Translations under genes and position numbers: made by a program
The notes under the pieces: model-generated
Database searches by the model: none
What the model was told of the DNA's origin: nothing
Seen by the model: the letters and a program-made list of their open reading frames with translations, nothing else
Part shown: positions 1 to 7,340 of the stretch, piece after piece
Position numbering within the stretch: the first letter of the stretch is position 1
Layout of the letters: the number at the start of each line of letters is the position of its first letter
DNA from: Symbiodinium natans
Lineage: Eukaryota > Sar > Dinophyceae > Suessiales > Symbiodiniaceae
Assembly (NCBI GenBank): GCA_905221605.1
Contig: CAJNDS010001225.1
Span: 794,569-825,967 of the forward strand
Length of the DNA stretch: 31,399 bases
Direction of reading: 5' to 3'

Positions 1-106
1 TTTAGGGTTCAGGGTTTAGGGTTTAGGGTTTAGGGTTTAGGGTTTAGGGTTCTGGGTTTAGGGTTTAGGGTTTAGGGATTAGGGTTTAGGGTTTAGGGTT
101 TAGGGT
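1..106 (+). repeat. TTTAGGG telomere-type tract
   Basis: About fifteen TTTAGGG heptamers with occasional variants (TTCAGGG, TTCTGGG, GATTAGGG). The G-rich strand is on the plus strand at the left edge. A true left chromosome end would show CCCTAAA there, so this tract is interstitial, inverted, or the window is cut from inside a repeat-rich segment. Confidence 0.97.
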
Positions 107-207
107 CCTCCAGCCGCGGGGATGATGTGAATGGCAAAAATGGCGGCCATCGGCAGCATGATCTTCGAGTGTTCGTAGAGTCCTGCAAAGCTGGCTCGCC
201 AACATCC
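100..207 (-). CDS. Terminal exon-like segment of telomere-laced gene
   Basis: Open minus-strand frame of 35 codons that ends in a stop formed by the neighbouring heptamer tract (CCC TAA). It begins right after a CTTCCAG acceptor at 208-214 in phase 0, matching the phase-0 donor GTAGGT of the segment at 361-453. The reading contains YEHSK and then the hydrophobic stretch IMLPMAAIFAIHIIPA, which suggests a membrane segment. No family recognised. The plus strand is a possible alternative reading; splicing is inferred from sequence only. Confidence 0.42.
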   Translation of the reverse strand, partial: GCWRASFAGLYEHSKIMLPMAAIFAIHIIPAAGGP

Positions 208-245
208 CTGGAAGCCTGAACCCCCCCCCCCCCACCCCACCCCAT

Positions 246-357
246 CCCCTAAATCCTCAACCCTAAGCCCTTAAACCCTAAACCCTGGAACCCTCAGCCC
301 TAAACCCTTGCACCCGAAACCCTAAACCCTGAACCCTGAACCTTTGCACCCTAAACC
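246..357 (-). repeat. Degenerate CCCTAAA tract inside putative intron 208-360
   Basis: Imperfect CCCTAAA heptamers, G-rich on the minus strand, next to a C-rich homopolymer at about 221-244. The tract fills most of a putative 153-base minus-strand intron running from GTAGGT at 360 to CTTCCAG ending at 208. The degeneracy suggests an older tract than the one at 919-994. Confidence 0.85.
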
Positions 358-360
358 TAC

Positions 361-453
361 ACCCCTCAACTTCATCAAAAGCTGCCGCAACTTGAACTTG
401 CCCTCCTCCCTGCCTCGGTCACCCAAACACAAGGCGAAGATGAAGAGAATCTC
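361..453 (-). CDS. Exon-like segment of telomere-laced gene
   Basis: Exactly 31 codons with no stop on the minus strand, bounded by a pyrimidine-rich acceptor (CCACCCCCTCCAG) and a GTAGGT donor, in phase 0 at both ends. It reads EILFIFALCLGD followed by a basic and acidic stretch with KFKLRQLLMKL. This looks like a membrane segment followed by a charged helix. Joining to 100-207 keeps the frame. No family recognised; protein-like composition and clean junctions are the support. Confidence 0.45.
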
Positions 454-498
454 CTGGAGGGGGTGGTGTCTGGGGTTAAAAGGGGTCTGGGGTTAAAA

Positions 499-584
499 GG
501 GGTTTAGGGCTTAGGGCTTCGGGTTTAGGGTTTAGGGTTTTGGGTTTAGGGTGTAGGGTTTAGGGTTTAGGGGGGGGGGGGGGG
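499..584 (+). repeat. TTTAGGG tract with terminal G homopolymer
   Basis: About ten heptamers with TTAAAAGGGG-like precursors on the left and a run of 14 G at 571-584. On the minus strand the C-rich side lies upstream of the CAG acceptor of the segment at 361-453, where it would act as a pyrimidine tract. Confidence 0.93.
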
Positions 585-710
585 CACTGGTTTTGGGGGG
601 TCCCTAATCTCAACATGAGCTTGCTGTCGAGTGGCCAGGGAGACGCCCATGGCCGTGTGCGGAATAAGAAAAAGGTCCTCGTTCGGAGGAGCTTAGGGTT
701 TTGTGGGAGC
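585..710. other. Unassigned stretch between heptamer tract and exon-like segment
   Basis: Open in several minus-strand frames, including one beginning MGVSLATRQQAHVE near 650. It holds two copies of GAGCTTAGGGT at 690-716, so CCCTAAG occurs twice on the minus strand as a possible acceptor. No reading could be joined in phase with both neighbours. Confidence 0.4.
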
Positions 711-822
711 TTAGGGTAACGGAATTCCCAAAGCAGCGTCTGTCTTCTGCAAGCAAGGGGCCTTGGCGCATTGCAACTTGTACTTCGACGTGATGCCGAA
801 CGCCCGGTAGAGATGATACTGC
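711..822 (-). CDS. Exon-like segment of telomere-laced gene
   Basis: Starts after a CGGCTCAG acceptor with one base completing the codon split by the AG|GTGAGT donor at 878. It then reads QYHLYRAFGITSKYKLQCAK and continues with APCLQKTDAALG. It is open for 36 codons to a TAA at 711, which overlaps a CCCTAAG heptamer variant. The stop may be real, or a GTTACC donor just before it may be used. Two cysteines and many basic residues are visible; no family recognised. An overlapping frame on the same strand is also open but is rich in Arg, Ser and Pro and looks like a shadow. Confidence 0.45.
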
Positions 823-877
823 CTGAGCCGTTCGAGAACACGAATCGCAAACCATACCAAGGTCTGATCTCACTCAC
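823..877 (-). other. Putative 55-base GT-AG intron
   Basis: Begins GTGAGT after CTTGAG, an excellent donor match, and ends GGCTCAG on the minus strand. Excision keeps the reading frame between 878-918 and 711-822. Unlike its neighbours it holds no telomere heptamer. Confidence 0.4.
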
Positions 878-918
878 CTCAAGACATGTGCAGGTCCAAT
901 ACTCGCAGCAGCTGCAGC
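878..918 (-). CDS. Short exon-like segment, 41 bases
   Basis: Reads AAAASIGPAHVL plus two bases of the next codon, in the frame set by the upstream exon at 995-1137. It is bounded by a TTTAG acceptor provided by the heptamer tract and an AG|GTGAGT donor. It is too short to identify. The support is that both phases fit at once. An alternative frame reads LQLLRVLDLHMS and stops. Confidence 0.42.
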
Positions 919-994
919 CTAAACCCTAAACCCCAAACCCTAAACCCTAAACCCTAAACCCTAAACCCTAAACCCTAAACCCTAAACCCTAAAC
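919..994 (-). repeat. Near-pure CCCTAAA tract, putative 76-base intron made only of heptamers
   Basis: About eleven heptamers with one CCCCAAA variant. On the minus strand it starts GTTTAG, directly after AAG, and ends TTTAG. It can therefore be read as a complete GT-AG intron composed only of telomere repeat. Removing it keeps the frame between 995-1137 and 878-918. Confidence 0.95.
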
Positions 995-1137
995 CTTGCA
1001 GCCCGGCAGCGTGGTCAGGCCGGAACATTGCTTCAGACGGTCCGGCTTGGCGCATTCTACAGGATCAAAGGTCACATCGGTCATCGGCTCGGTCTCCTTC
1101 ACACAAGAAGGACGGAATCTTCTCAGTCTTCCGAACC
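995..1137 (-). CDS. Exon-like segment, 47 codons, flanked by heptamers
   Basis: Two bases plus 47 sense codons with no stop, from a TTTAG acceptor inside the heptamer tract at 1138 to an AAG|GTTTAG donor at 994. It reads FGRLRRFRPSCVKETEPMTD, then an acidic and cysteine-containing stretch with DPVECAKPDRLKQC, ending LPGCK. Four cysteines suggest an extracytoplasmic or disulfide-bonded domain. No family recognised. Both borders lie exactly at heptamer edges. The plus strand is also open here but reads as Ser- and Gly-rich filler. Confidence 0.5.
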
Positions 1138-1167
1138 CTAAACCCTAAACCCTAAACCCTAAATCCT
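1136..1167 (-). repeat. Short CCCTAAA tract
   Basis: Four heptamers, the last CCTAAAT. On the minus strand its TTTAG is the acceptor side of a putative 63-base intron (1138-1200) that starts CAG|GTAAAT at 1200. Confidence 0.93.
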
Positions 1168-1200
1168 ATGTGAGATCTCTAAGGCAACCCGGGGATTTAC

Positions 1201-1420
1201 CTGGGAACTCCACCCCATTCTCTTACTGTTGGTTAGCAGGGGGGGGAATGAGGCACCCTGTCTGTACAGTATCCCCCTGCATATACCCAAGGGATTATGC
1301 AGGGTATATATAGGGGATATAGGGTATATATGATTCAGCCCCGGCGGGCCCCCCCCCCCTCCCCCCTACCCCCCCCCTCAATGGTACCCCCCCCTCCCCC
1401 TGTGGTGTGGTTGGGGGTTG
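1201..1420. other. Gap with possible small minus-strand exon and homopolymer runs
   Basis: On the minus strand, CTAACCAACAG (branch-point-like plus acceptor) at about 1227-1237 precedes some 25 bases ending CAG|GTAAAT. The frame NGVEFPG could join to 995-1137, but the acceptor choice is unclear. The rest holds TATATATA-rich sequence at 1308-1330 and long C runs at 1350-1400, which are likely assembly-sensitive. Confidence 0.35.
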
Positions 1421-1558
1421 GTTTTAGGGTTTTAGGGTTTTAGGGTTTAGGGTTTACGGTTTAGGGTTTAGGGTTTAGGGTTTTAGGGTTTTAGGGTTTT
1501 AGGGTTTAGGGTTTAGGGTTTACGGTTTAGGGTTTTAGGGTTTAGGGTTTAGGGTTTT
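1421..1558 (+). repeat. TTTAGGG / TTTTAGGG mixed tract
   Basis: About nineteen units alternating the heptamer TTTAGGG, the octamer TTTTAGGG and the variant TTTACGG. The octamers are frequent enough to be a local homogenised variant rather than noise. Confidence 0.95.
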
Positions 1559-1587
1559 CCCCGCGGATGGGGTACTAAGATGATCCC

Positions 1588-1764
1588 CCCCCCTGTGGTG
1601 TGGTTGGGGGTTGGTTTTAGGGTTAGGGTTTAGGGTTCAGGGTTTTAGGGTTTAGGGTTTAAGGTTTAAGACTTAAGGTTTAGGGTTTAGGGTTAGGGTT
1701 TAGGTTTTAGGGTTTAGGGTTTAGGGTTTAGGGGTTTAGGGTTTAGGGTTTTTAGGGTTTAGGG
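1588..1764 (+). repeat. Second heptamer tract preceded by a duplicated leader
   Basis: A leader containing CCCTGTGGTGTGGTTGGGG then GTTGGTTTTAGGG at 1590-1620 repeats the one at 1399-1428. Variable TTTAGGG, TTAGGG and TTTTAGGG units follow up to 1764. The leader-plus-tract block is therefore a direct duplication. Confidence 0.9.
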
Positions 1765-1915
1765 ACCGTAGAGTATACCATGGGCGGGGGGGGGGGGGGA
1801 TACCATGGGGGGGGGGGGGGGGCCAGGACGCTCGACGCTGAACCATATATACGGTATCTCATTCCCTCATTCCCTAAACCCTAAACCCTAAACCCGTATC
1901 TCATTCCCTCATTCC
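1765..1915. repeat. Poly-G runs and a duplicated GTATCTCATTCCC block
   Basis: Two ATACCATGGG motifs are each followed by 12 or more G (1775-1822). GTATCTCATTCCCTCATTCC then occurs twice (about 1853 and 1894), separated by three CCCTAAA heptamers at 1872-1895. No coding reading supported. Confidence 0.8.
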
Positions 1916-2014
1916 CTAATAACCAACAATAAGCATATGCAGAGGAGGCTCCCAGTAGAAGGGCATCTTGCAGAGGTTCCAGAACGCGAAGCAGCCCAAT
2001 ATGAAGGCCAATCC
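1916..2014 (-). CDS. Hydrophobic exon-like segment after CCCTAAG acceptor
   Basis: The minus-strand frame starts in phase 0 immediately after AAACCCTAAG, a heptamer whose last A is changed to G so that it provides an AG acceptor. It reads GLAFILGCFAFWNLCKMPFY, then WEPPLHMLI. The frame stops at 1916, or leaves through a GTTGGT donor at 1927 in phase 0. The reading looks like a transmembrane segment. No family recognised. Confidence 0.45.
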   Translation of the reverse strand, partial: GLAFILGCFAFWNLCKMPFYWEPPLHMLIVGY

Positions 2015-2090
2015 CTTAGGGTTTGAGGGTTTAGGGTTTAGGGTTTAGGGCTTAGGGTTTAGGGTTTAGGGTTCAGGGTTTAGGGTTTTG
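2015..2090 (+). repeat. TTTAGGG tract
   Basis: About eleven heptamers including CTTAGGG and TTCAGGG variants. Its C-rich complement forms the 3-prime end of the putative intron upstream of 1916-2014. Confidence 0.94.
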
Positions 2091-2148
2091 CGCCTTTTCC
2101 CAAATGGTGTGTTGAGTTTCCGGGTCCGGGTGAGACGTCCGTGCTAGT

Positions 2149-2272
2149 TCAGTTCTTGCGGTGGACGGCATGCTTGCTGCAAAGGCGGATCGTCGGACCG
2201 CTTATTGCAGGCCAACCAACAAATACCCACCCTCCGCCGTTCATGAGGCGGCCCAACCACCCAAACCTATTC
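2149..2272 (-). CDS. Exon-like segment after CCCTAAAAG acceptor
   Basis: One base plus 40 codons to TGA on the minus strand, beginning right after AAACCCTAAAAG. It reads NRFGWLGRLMNGGGWVFVGW, then PAISGPTIRLCSKHAVHRKN. It fits in phase with the GTGAGA donor ending 2527-2660. Possible donors lie inside it, for example GTATTT after GGGTGG, which would join in phase to 1916-2014. It is Gly- and Trp-rich and partly hydrophobic. No family recognised. Confidence 0.4.
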
Positions 2273-2526
2273 CTTTTAGGGTTTAGGGCCTAAACTTTAA
2301 CATATACGTACATCTTTATAAGAGGATGGCCTTGCTTACAGCGCAAAGCTACTTGGGGCTGTGGTGGTGTTGCTTTGGGGTAAAATGGAGGGGCCCCACA
2401 GCCATCGATTTCAGTACTAAAAAATCGCATTTTTCATTGCGGGCCTGGCAAATGTAACAAAAACCTACACCTCTTGCAGCTGCGCGGCATATCGAAGAGC
2501 CGCCGCCATGGCGGAGCAACTCTCAC
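2273..2526 (-). other. Putative 254-base intron ending in CCCTAAACCCTAAAAG
   Basis: Starts GTGAGA at 2526 and ends with two heptamers, the last carrying AAG. Excision keeps the frame. A short plus-strand frame starts at 2509 in a strong Kozak-like context (GCCGCCATGGCGG), so a plus-strand gene is a competing reading here. Confidence 0.35.
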
Positions 2527-2660
2527 AAGGCCGCGGAAGGAGCTCCGGAAGGGCCAAGTGAGCTCTGAGTCCGATCCCCCGGGCAACCCCCAGCTTCTTC
2601 AAAAGCGATGGAGGTTTCGGCTACTACTCCTTGAAGCCTGACGGCTGCCAGCCGTCGCCT
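2527..2660 (-). CDS. Exon-like segment after heptamer-derived CCCCAG acceptor
   Basis: The minus-strand frame begins after AAACTCTAAACCCCAG in phase 0 and runs 44 codons plus two bases to TT|GTGAGA. It reads RRLAAVRLQGVVAETSIAFE, then EAGGCPGDRTQSS. The C-rich strand of the heptamer tract supplies the pyrimidine tract. The plus strand offers a rival frame (KSDGGFGYYSLKPDG) after a CCCCCAG acceptor near 2592, so strand is not certain. Confidence 0.4.
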
Positions 2661-2810
2661 CTGGGGTTTAGAGTTTAGGGTTTAGGATATAGGGTTTAGG
2701 GTTTTGGGATTAGGGTTTAGAGTTTAGGGTTTAGGGTTTAGGGATCAGGGTCTAGCGTTTAGGGTTTAGGGTTTTGGGTTTGGGGTTTAACGTTTAGGGT
2801 CTAGGGTTTA
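2661..2810 (+). repeat. TTTAGGG tract with many variants
   Basis: About twenty degenerate heptamers (GAGTTTAGGG, GATATAGGG, TTTTGGG, TTTAACG). It lies between the putative first exon and the segment at 2527-2660, so it would occupy the first intron. Confidence 0.92.
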
Positions 2811-2851
2811 TGAGCCTTAGCTAGTTGAAGAAAGAGAGCGGACAGCCACAT
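2801..2851 (-). CDS. Putative first coding exon with signal-like start
   Basis: ATG at 2851 in an ACCATGT context reads MWLSALFLQLAKAH and would stop at a TAG inside the heptamer tract if unspliced. The short hydrophobic start resembles a signal peptide or anchor. A TATATAA box lies about 36 bases upstream. No GT donor is visible; AAG|GC at 2816 would be a phase-0 GC-AG donor joining to 2527-2660. That junction is weak. Confidence 0.33.
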   Translation of the reverse strand: MWLSALFLQLAKAHKP

Positions 2852-2886
2852 GGTCCCTCAATATGGGCCCTTCAACGGGGACTCCT

Positions 2887-2893
2887 TATATAC
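2887..2893 (-). promoter_or_regulatory. TATA-box-like element
   Basis: GGTATATAAGG on the minus strand, 36-42 bases before the ATG at 2851 and just inside a telomere-type tract. The spacing would put transcription start almost at the ATG, so an alternative function or chance is possible. Confidence 0.3.
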
Positions 2894-2896
2894 CGT

Positions 2897-2958
2897 TCAG
2901 GGTTTAGGGTTTGGGGTTTATGGTTTCGGCGTTAGGTTTTAGGGTTCAGGGTGTAGGG
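2897..2958 (+). repeat. Degenerate TTTAGGG tract
   Basis: Eight variable units (TTTGGGG, TTTATGG, TTTCGGCG, GTTAGGT). On the minus strand it follows the open segment 2946-3090. Confidence 0.88.
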
Positions 2959-3090
2959 CCCTCAACCCCCAGGGCCCATAGATCAGAACCCTTTAAAGGA
3001 GGTAAAGGACCGCATTCAGGGCCCATGAAAACGTCTGCAATCATGGGCTCCCGCTCTGGCAGATGAAGCACATCTTGAGGATTCTTGAGG
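2946..3090 (-). CDS. Exon-like segment after CCCTAAG acceptor, upstream of the TATA-like site
   Basis: Begins on the minus strand directly after AAACCCTAAG at 3091 and is open for 47 codons to TGA at 2946. It reads KNPQDVLHLPEREPMIADVF, then MGPECGPLPPLKGSDLWALG; a GTTGAG donor follows. It lies upstream of the putative promoter, so it would belong to another gene or show that the TATA-like site is irrelevant. No family recognised. Confidence 0.42.
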
Positions 3091-3255
3091 CTTAGGGTTT
3101 GGGATTTAGGGTTTAGGGTTTAGGGTTTAGGGTTTAGGGTTTAGGGTTTAGGGTTTAGGGTTTTGGGTTTAGGGTTTAGGGTTAGGGTTTCGGGCTTCGG
3201 GTTTAGAGTTGAGGGTTTAGAGGGTTTAGAGGGTTTAGGGTTTAGGCTTTCGGGT
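3091..3255 (+). repeat. TTTAGGG tract, last of the left cluster
   Basis: About twenty-two heptamers, fairly regular at 3103-3165 and degenerate towards 3255 (TTTAGAGGG, TTTCGGG). Dense telomere-type sequence ends here. Confidence 0.95.
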
Positions 3256-6200
3256 GCGATGTGCTGCTCTGCCGCATACTGTAGCTACCTGAAGAGACCC
3301 CTGCTGTGAGTTTGCTTAGATGAGTAGGCACTCTATATCACTCCATGACAGGTGCTGACAATGAGAAACAGTACACGGTAAAGCCGTGCGTGGGTGATGT
3401 GTGATCCGCGTCCTGCGAAGAAGGCTGCCGAACAAAAACAAGGCCTAGAGCTTGAACAATAGCCGAACTAACCCTTGGCAAAAGTTGCCCAGCTCCACAA
3501 GAAAAGAGGGCCACAAAGAAACAAAAAAAAACAAGAAAAGCAGACTGCTAGTGACCCCTCGGACTTTCGCGCGCGAGCACAGCAGCCAAGTCCCAGGAGT
3601 CTCTGGCTGCGGAGCCTTCGGCGCCCGACGGCATGTTTACAACGCCGAGGCACCTCAAACTCCCGAAGCTCCGCGGAAGCTGCGCGGGGGAAGCTGAGCG
3701 TGCGTAGGGGACCGGTGCACTGTGGCAACTCTGGGCTTACAACTGCCGCACGGAGTCACAAGAAGGCTTCGCCTGAGTCACGTTGAGGAGTGTAAGCGGA
3801 TGTAAGCGGAGCATCAGCCGTCACGAGAAGCCCATGGCGCGCGTTTCTGGAAGAGTCGGAGATGCGCACACGGCGTGCTGGGAAGCCTGGGTGCCTCGAA
3901 GCCGGGATGCAGCGCCGGGACGGCTGCGAGAGCTTTTTGGCCGTAGCCGTGCGAAACGGGCACTTTTCAGGTGCGCAAGACCTGGGCATCAAGAGGTCGC
4001 TTCTCTGTGCAATGCCATGGAAGAGGCTGCATAGAGGCATAGATAAGGCTCCCTTTAAAGGGACTCAAAGCGAGGCCACGAAAAACCTGAGGCTCCCAGA
4101 GAGGCCAGCTGCCACGAAGCTTCAGGTGACCTTTTGAGAACCGGAGGCTTAGCCCTCCCTCAGGCAACTTAGGGACTTAGGGGGCATTGCAAGAGAAACC
4201 CTGTGGATCGTTCAGGGTTGGAGCTTGGAGCGTTCACACATGCCCTCGTCGGACACAAGCTTGAACAAGCAACGCCTCATGGCCTCATGGCCTCATGGCT
4301 TCATCGCCTCTCCGGAACAGCACCCGGGGTCAAGCTAAGCCAACTGAAACCTCTGAAATTTCGAGGACGCATCGGATTCCATGGGATCCTGCTAGGGATG
4401 TCAGGGAGGGCCCTGAACAGAAGCCAACGGTCAAGCCCATGTTGTGGTGACACTGGGCCAGGAGCGCGGAGTCCACGTCAGTCCTTCCCACGACTCTCGC
4501 AACGCCTGCGCCACGGTCTTCACATGCACATGCCCGGGATGCGCACAACTTGCGGTCCAGGGCCACACTGATGACGGTCCCTGGCCGAAGGCAAGCAGCC
4601 CAGGCAGAGAGCCACGGCCCTGTGAGGGTGGGGAGCTCTGTAACACAAGGAGCGCAACACAGAGTCACAACAGATTCCCTGCTTCTCACGGGGTGGTAGG
4701 GCGCTTTCCACACGGAAGTCCGAGCTCCCAGGCTCAAGCGAGAGAACGACGGGAGCTGCTCACGCAGATCATGCCCTCAACCCTTTTCGCACAGCAATCC
4801 GCTCCAAGACCAGCATGGCGTGAGACTCCTCAAAGGAAGCTACGGGGTCATGAACTTTTTAGGATTTTGGGGGTCGAGGTGTCTTTGCTCGAAATGTCAC
4901 ACATTTAGAACATTTGAGATATTCATGGCAAGTCAGGGAAAAAAGACGCTTCTGGGATGGCCCCCGTAAGTGTGCCAAGGGTTCCGGTGAGCAGTATGCT
5001 TCACCAGCACCCTCCTCAAAGGCCGCCCCCTGCAGCATCTTCGTGGCCACTGGCGCACAGCGCGAAGCGCGTCGCGCTTCGCACCCTTGCGAGGCGCATT
5101 GCGCAGAAGGGCTCCGGAGGATGCCAATCTCGAAGGAGCGTGGAAGGAGCCTGGACCTCTTCACCCTCCTTGAGAGGAGCCCAAGAGTGAGAGGGCCAGG
5201 GCTCCCGTCACGCCGGGAACCTCTGCTCGGGGCTGACAGACCGCGGCTTTTCTGCTCTTGGGATGTGAGGGTCTATGAACATCGCCTATGCGAAAGCTGT
5301 GGCGGAAAGAAGCCTGCTCTTTGGGGAATGCCGGGGGGATGCTCAAGAGAGGGTGGCTCCGAAAGGTGCAACAAGCTCCAGCCACTCCTCTCCAGGGAGC
5401 GACCCACGGCACAGGCCTGCCAATGCTGCAGGAAGGCTCGGCTGCTTCACGGGCCTTGCTCAGCGGGGTTCGGCCGCAGAGCGAAGAGAGATTCATGACA
5501 CAGGAGGACACAGGAGGACACAGAAGAATACATCGGATGCATACGGGGAGACCCTGAAGTTCTCCAAACCACGCAGGCTCGTGATGCCCGCAAGGCCGTG
5601 CGAGCACTAAACGGAAGTTCAAAGCTTCAAAGTCAAAGTGCACATTTGCTCTATGCTGAGCGTATTCTTTGATAAATCTTCAAGAGAACTTCTGACCACG
5701 TCCTTACGAACCAGCTCTCTAGGCCTAGATAAGAAAGCAAAAAAGGGCCCAGTGTTTAGGGTGCTGGAATGCCATCCTTGCTGGCCACCAGCTAGCTGAA
5801 GCTTTAGAGGGGCGATTCCTCCACAAGCTCCGAGCGGCGCATCCTCCCGAAGCCCGGATGGAGTGGCCCGTGTGCCCGCCCGAGCTGACATGATCGTCCC
5901 CAGCCCTGCTCCACTTTTCACACGCCCAAGCAAGAACCTACGCAAGACTCTTGGATAATTTCACGGGGGCCCTCAGTTAGAGGGCAGAGTCGGACACCTG
6001 GCAAGCGGGGCAACGCAGGGCTTGGGCCACGGCCTCTCCAGGCGAGGTCAAGATGCAGGGGCTGCGAGAGGTCCTCCCAGAGCCCTGTGACGAAGGCTGG
6101 GTTGCGTGCCGTGCCTGCGCAGCGTGCGGGATTGCTGGAAACCGTTGCTCCGGCCGGTGTGCTTTCTTTGGCCAGGCGGCCCACCCAATGAAGGTCCCAA

Positions 6201-6391
6201 CTGCACGGATAGCAAACGAAGAATGGGGACGGGTGCTGTGCAGCAGCGGCTGCTGTGGCTGCTGAAGGAGGCAAGCAGCCCATGACTCGAACGAGAAGCT
6301 GCTGTGCCCGACCTGCACATGGCCTCTCTACCGCAGCTTCCCTGCGCCCATCCTTGAGGAGACTTTGGTGCATGGAAGTTGTGACTAGGGA
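3256..6391. other. GC-rich stretch, no supported gene
   Basis: Open frames overlap on both strands. The longest are plus 4444-4908 (154 codons) and plus 4914-5498 (194 codons), neither starting with ATG and neither showing a recognisable domain. In GC-rich sequence this is close to chance expectation. Small direct repeats occur at 4275-4305 (CTCATGGC) and 5497-5526 (GACACAGGA). I see no RNA gene or mobile element. Confidence 0.5.
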
Positions 6392-7186
6392 ATGGCTGTG
6401 TGCAAGAATGTTCGGAGCGGGTCTAGGCCACTGGAGCCGCAGGAGCTCTCACAACAAGCAATCAGCGCTCTGGGACTTCCGCCTCCCCGAACTCGGAGTA
6501 CGCTCTTCACCCCAAAGGTCGTGCTCAGAGCCACACCGGCAACTCTGACCAGCCCTCCCAGCAGCTTCCTGGCCCGAAGTCGGAGAGCAAGGTGTGTGCC
6601 TTGCCTTCATTCTCCAGGCAAGTTGAGATCTGACACCCTAGCACTCCAGCAATTTAAGCCGCCGGAAAGCATGATGCGCCGGTGGGTCTTCGCAGCCTTC
6701 GCATCTTGTCGCCAACCTTGCACCTGCAATGAACTTGATTTGGCAAGGCAGGCGGGCGTCTACGTGGCGAGCCTGCGCAGCTCTGCAAACTCTACAGCAT
6801 TCTACAGCATGCTACAGCACGGCTGCCGCGTGGCGAGCCCCAAGCATCCACACAGCTTCGCCCAAGGCTCGAGCGTCGATGTTGCCAAGCATGCCACGCA
6901 GCATGCGGGCAGCGTGCTGAACCTCATGCCATCTGAATCTGTGCCGCTGCACGGCCACCAACGGTCCGCCGAACGCCCACTGCAGCTACAGCCATGGCAA
7001 TGGCAGGGACCGAGAGGAGCGGCATGTGGGCGACTGCAGTTGGGCTCAGATCACGGCAGGGCCATGGGAAAGTGTGCCATGTGGGCCCTTGGCTTGGAGG
7101 GGCTCAACATCTGCGCTCTCGGAGCTCTCAGGGCAGAGCTCGGCAGAGCCGGCAGGCCAGCAGTCTCAACTTGGCACCCAGCTTGA
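6392..7186 (+). CDS. Hypothetical ORF, 264 codons
   Basis: The longest ATG-initiated frame outside the satellite. It starts MAVCKNVRSGSRPLEPQELS and ends VSTWHPA. Composition is rich in Ala, Ser, Arg, Leu and His, with no low complexity and no recognised motif. Codons carry a mild G/C third-position preference, as does the surrounding sequence. In 31 kb of GC-rich sequence a frame of this length arises by chance now and then, so it is offered only as the best candidate in this stretch. Confidence 0.28.
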   Translation: MAVCKNVRSGSRPLEPQELSQQAISALGLPPPRTRSTLFTPKVVLRATPATLTSPPSSFLARSRRARCVPCLHSPGKLRSDTLALQQFKPPESMMRRWVFAAFASCRQPCTCNELDLARQAGVYVASLRSSANSTAFYSMLQHGCRVASPKHPHSFAQGSSVDVAKHATQHAGSVLNLMPSESVPLHGHQRSAERPLQLQPWQWQGPRGAACGRLQLGSDHGRAMGKCAMWALGLEGLNICALGALRAELGRAGRPAVSTWHPA

Positions 7187-7340
7187 GGCACTCAGGAGGC
7201 AAAATTCGATGTCTTTCATGGCTTTCTCCTTTGGAAGAGCGCTGTTGCTAGTGGCCCCCGGGGCCTATTCTCGATGGGTCGAAAACTCCTAGAAGCTAGA
7301 CTGCCTGCAACGCACAGCACAGCACAACTTTGTGACTTCA

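Noticed and set aside
560-877. 105-codon and 87-codon minus-strand frames over the left cluster
   Set aside because: They run through heptamer and G-run sequence, one without ATG, and are rich in Ser, Arg and Pro. The third minus frame gives better exon borders and composition.
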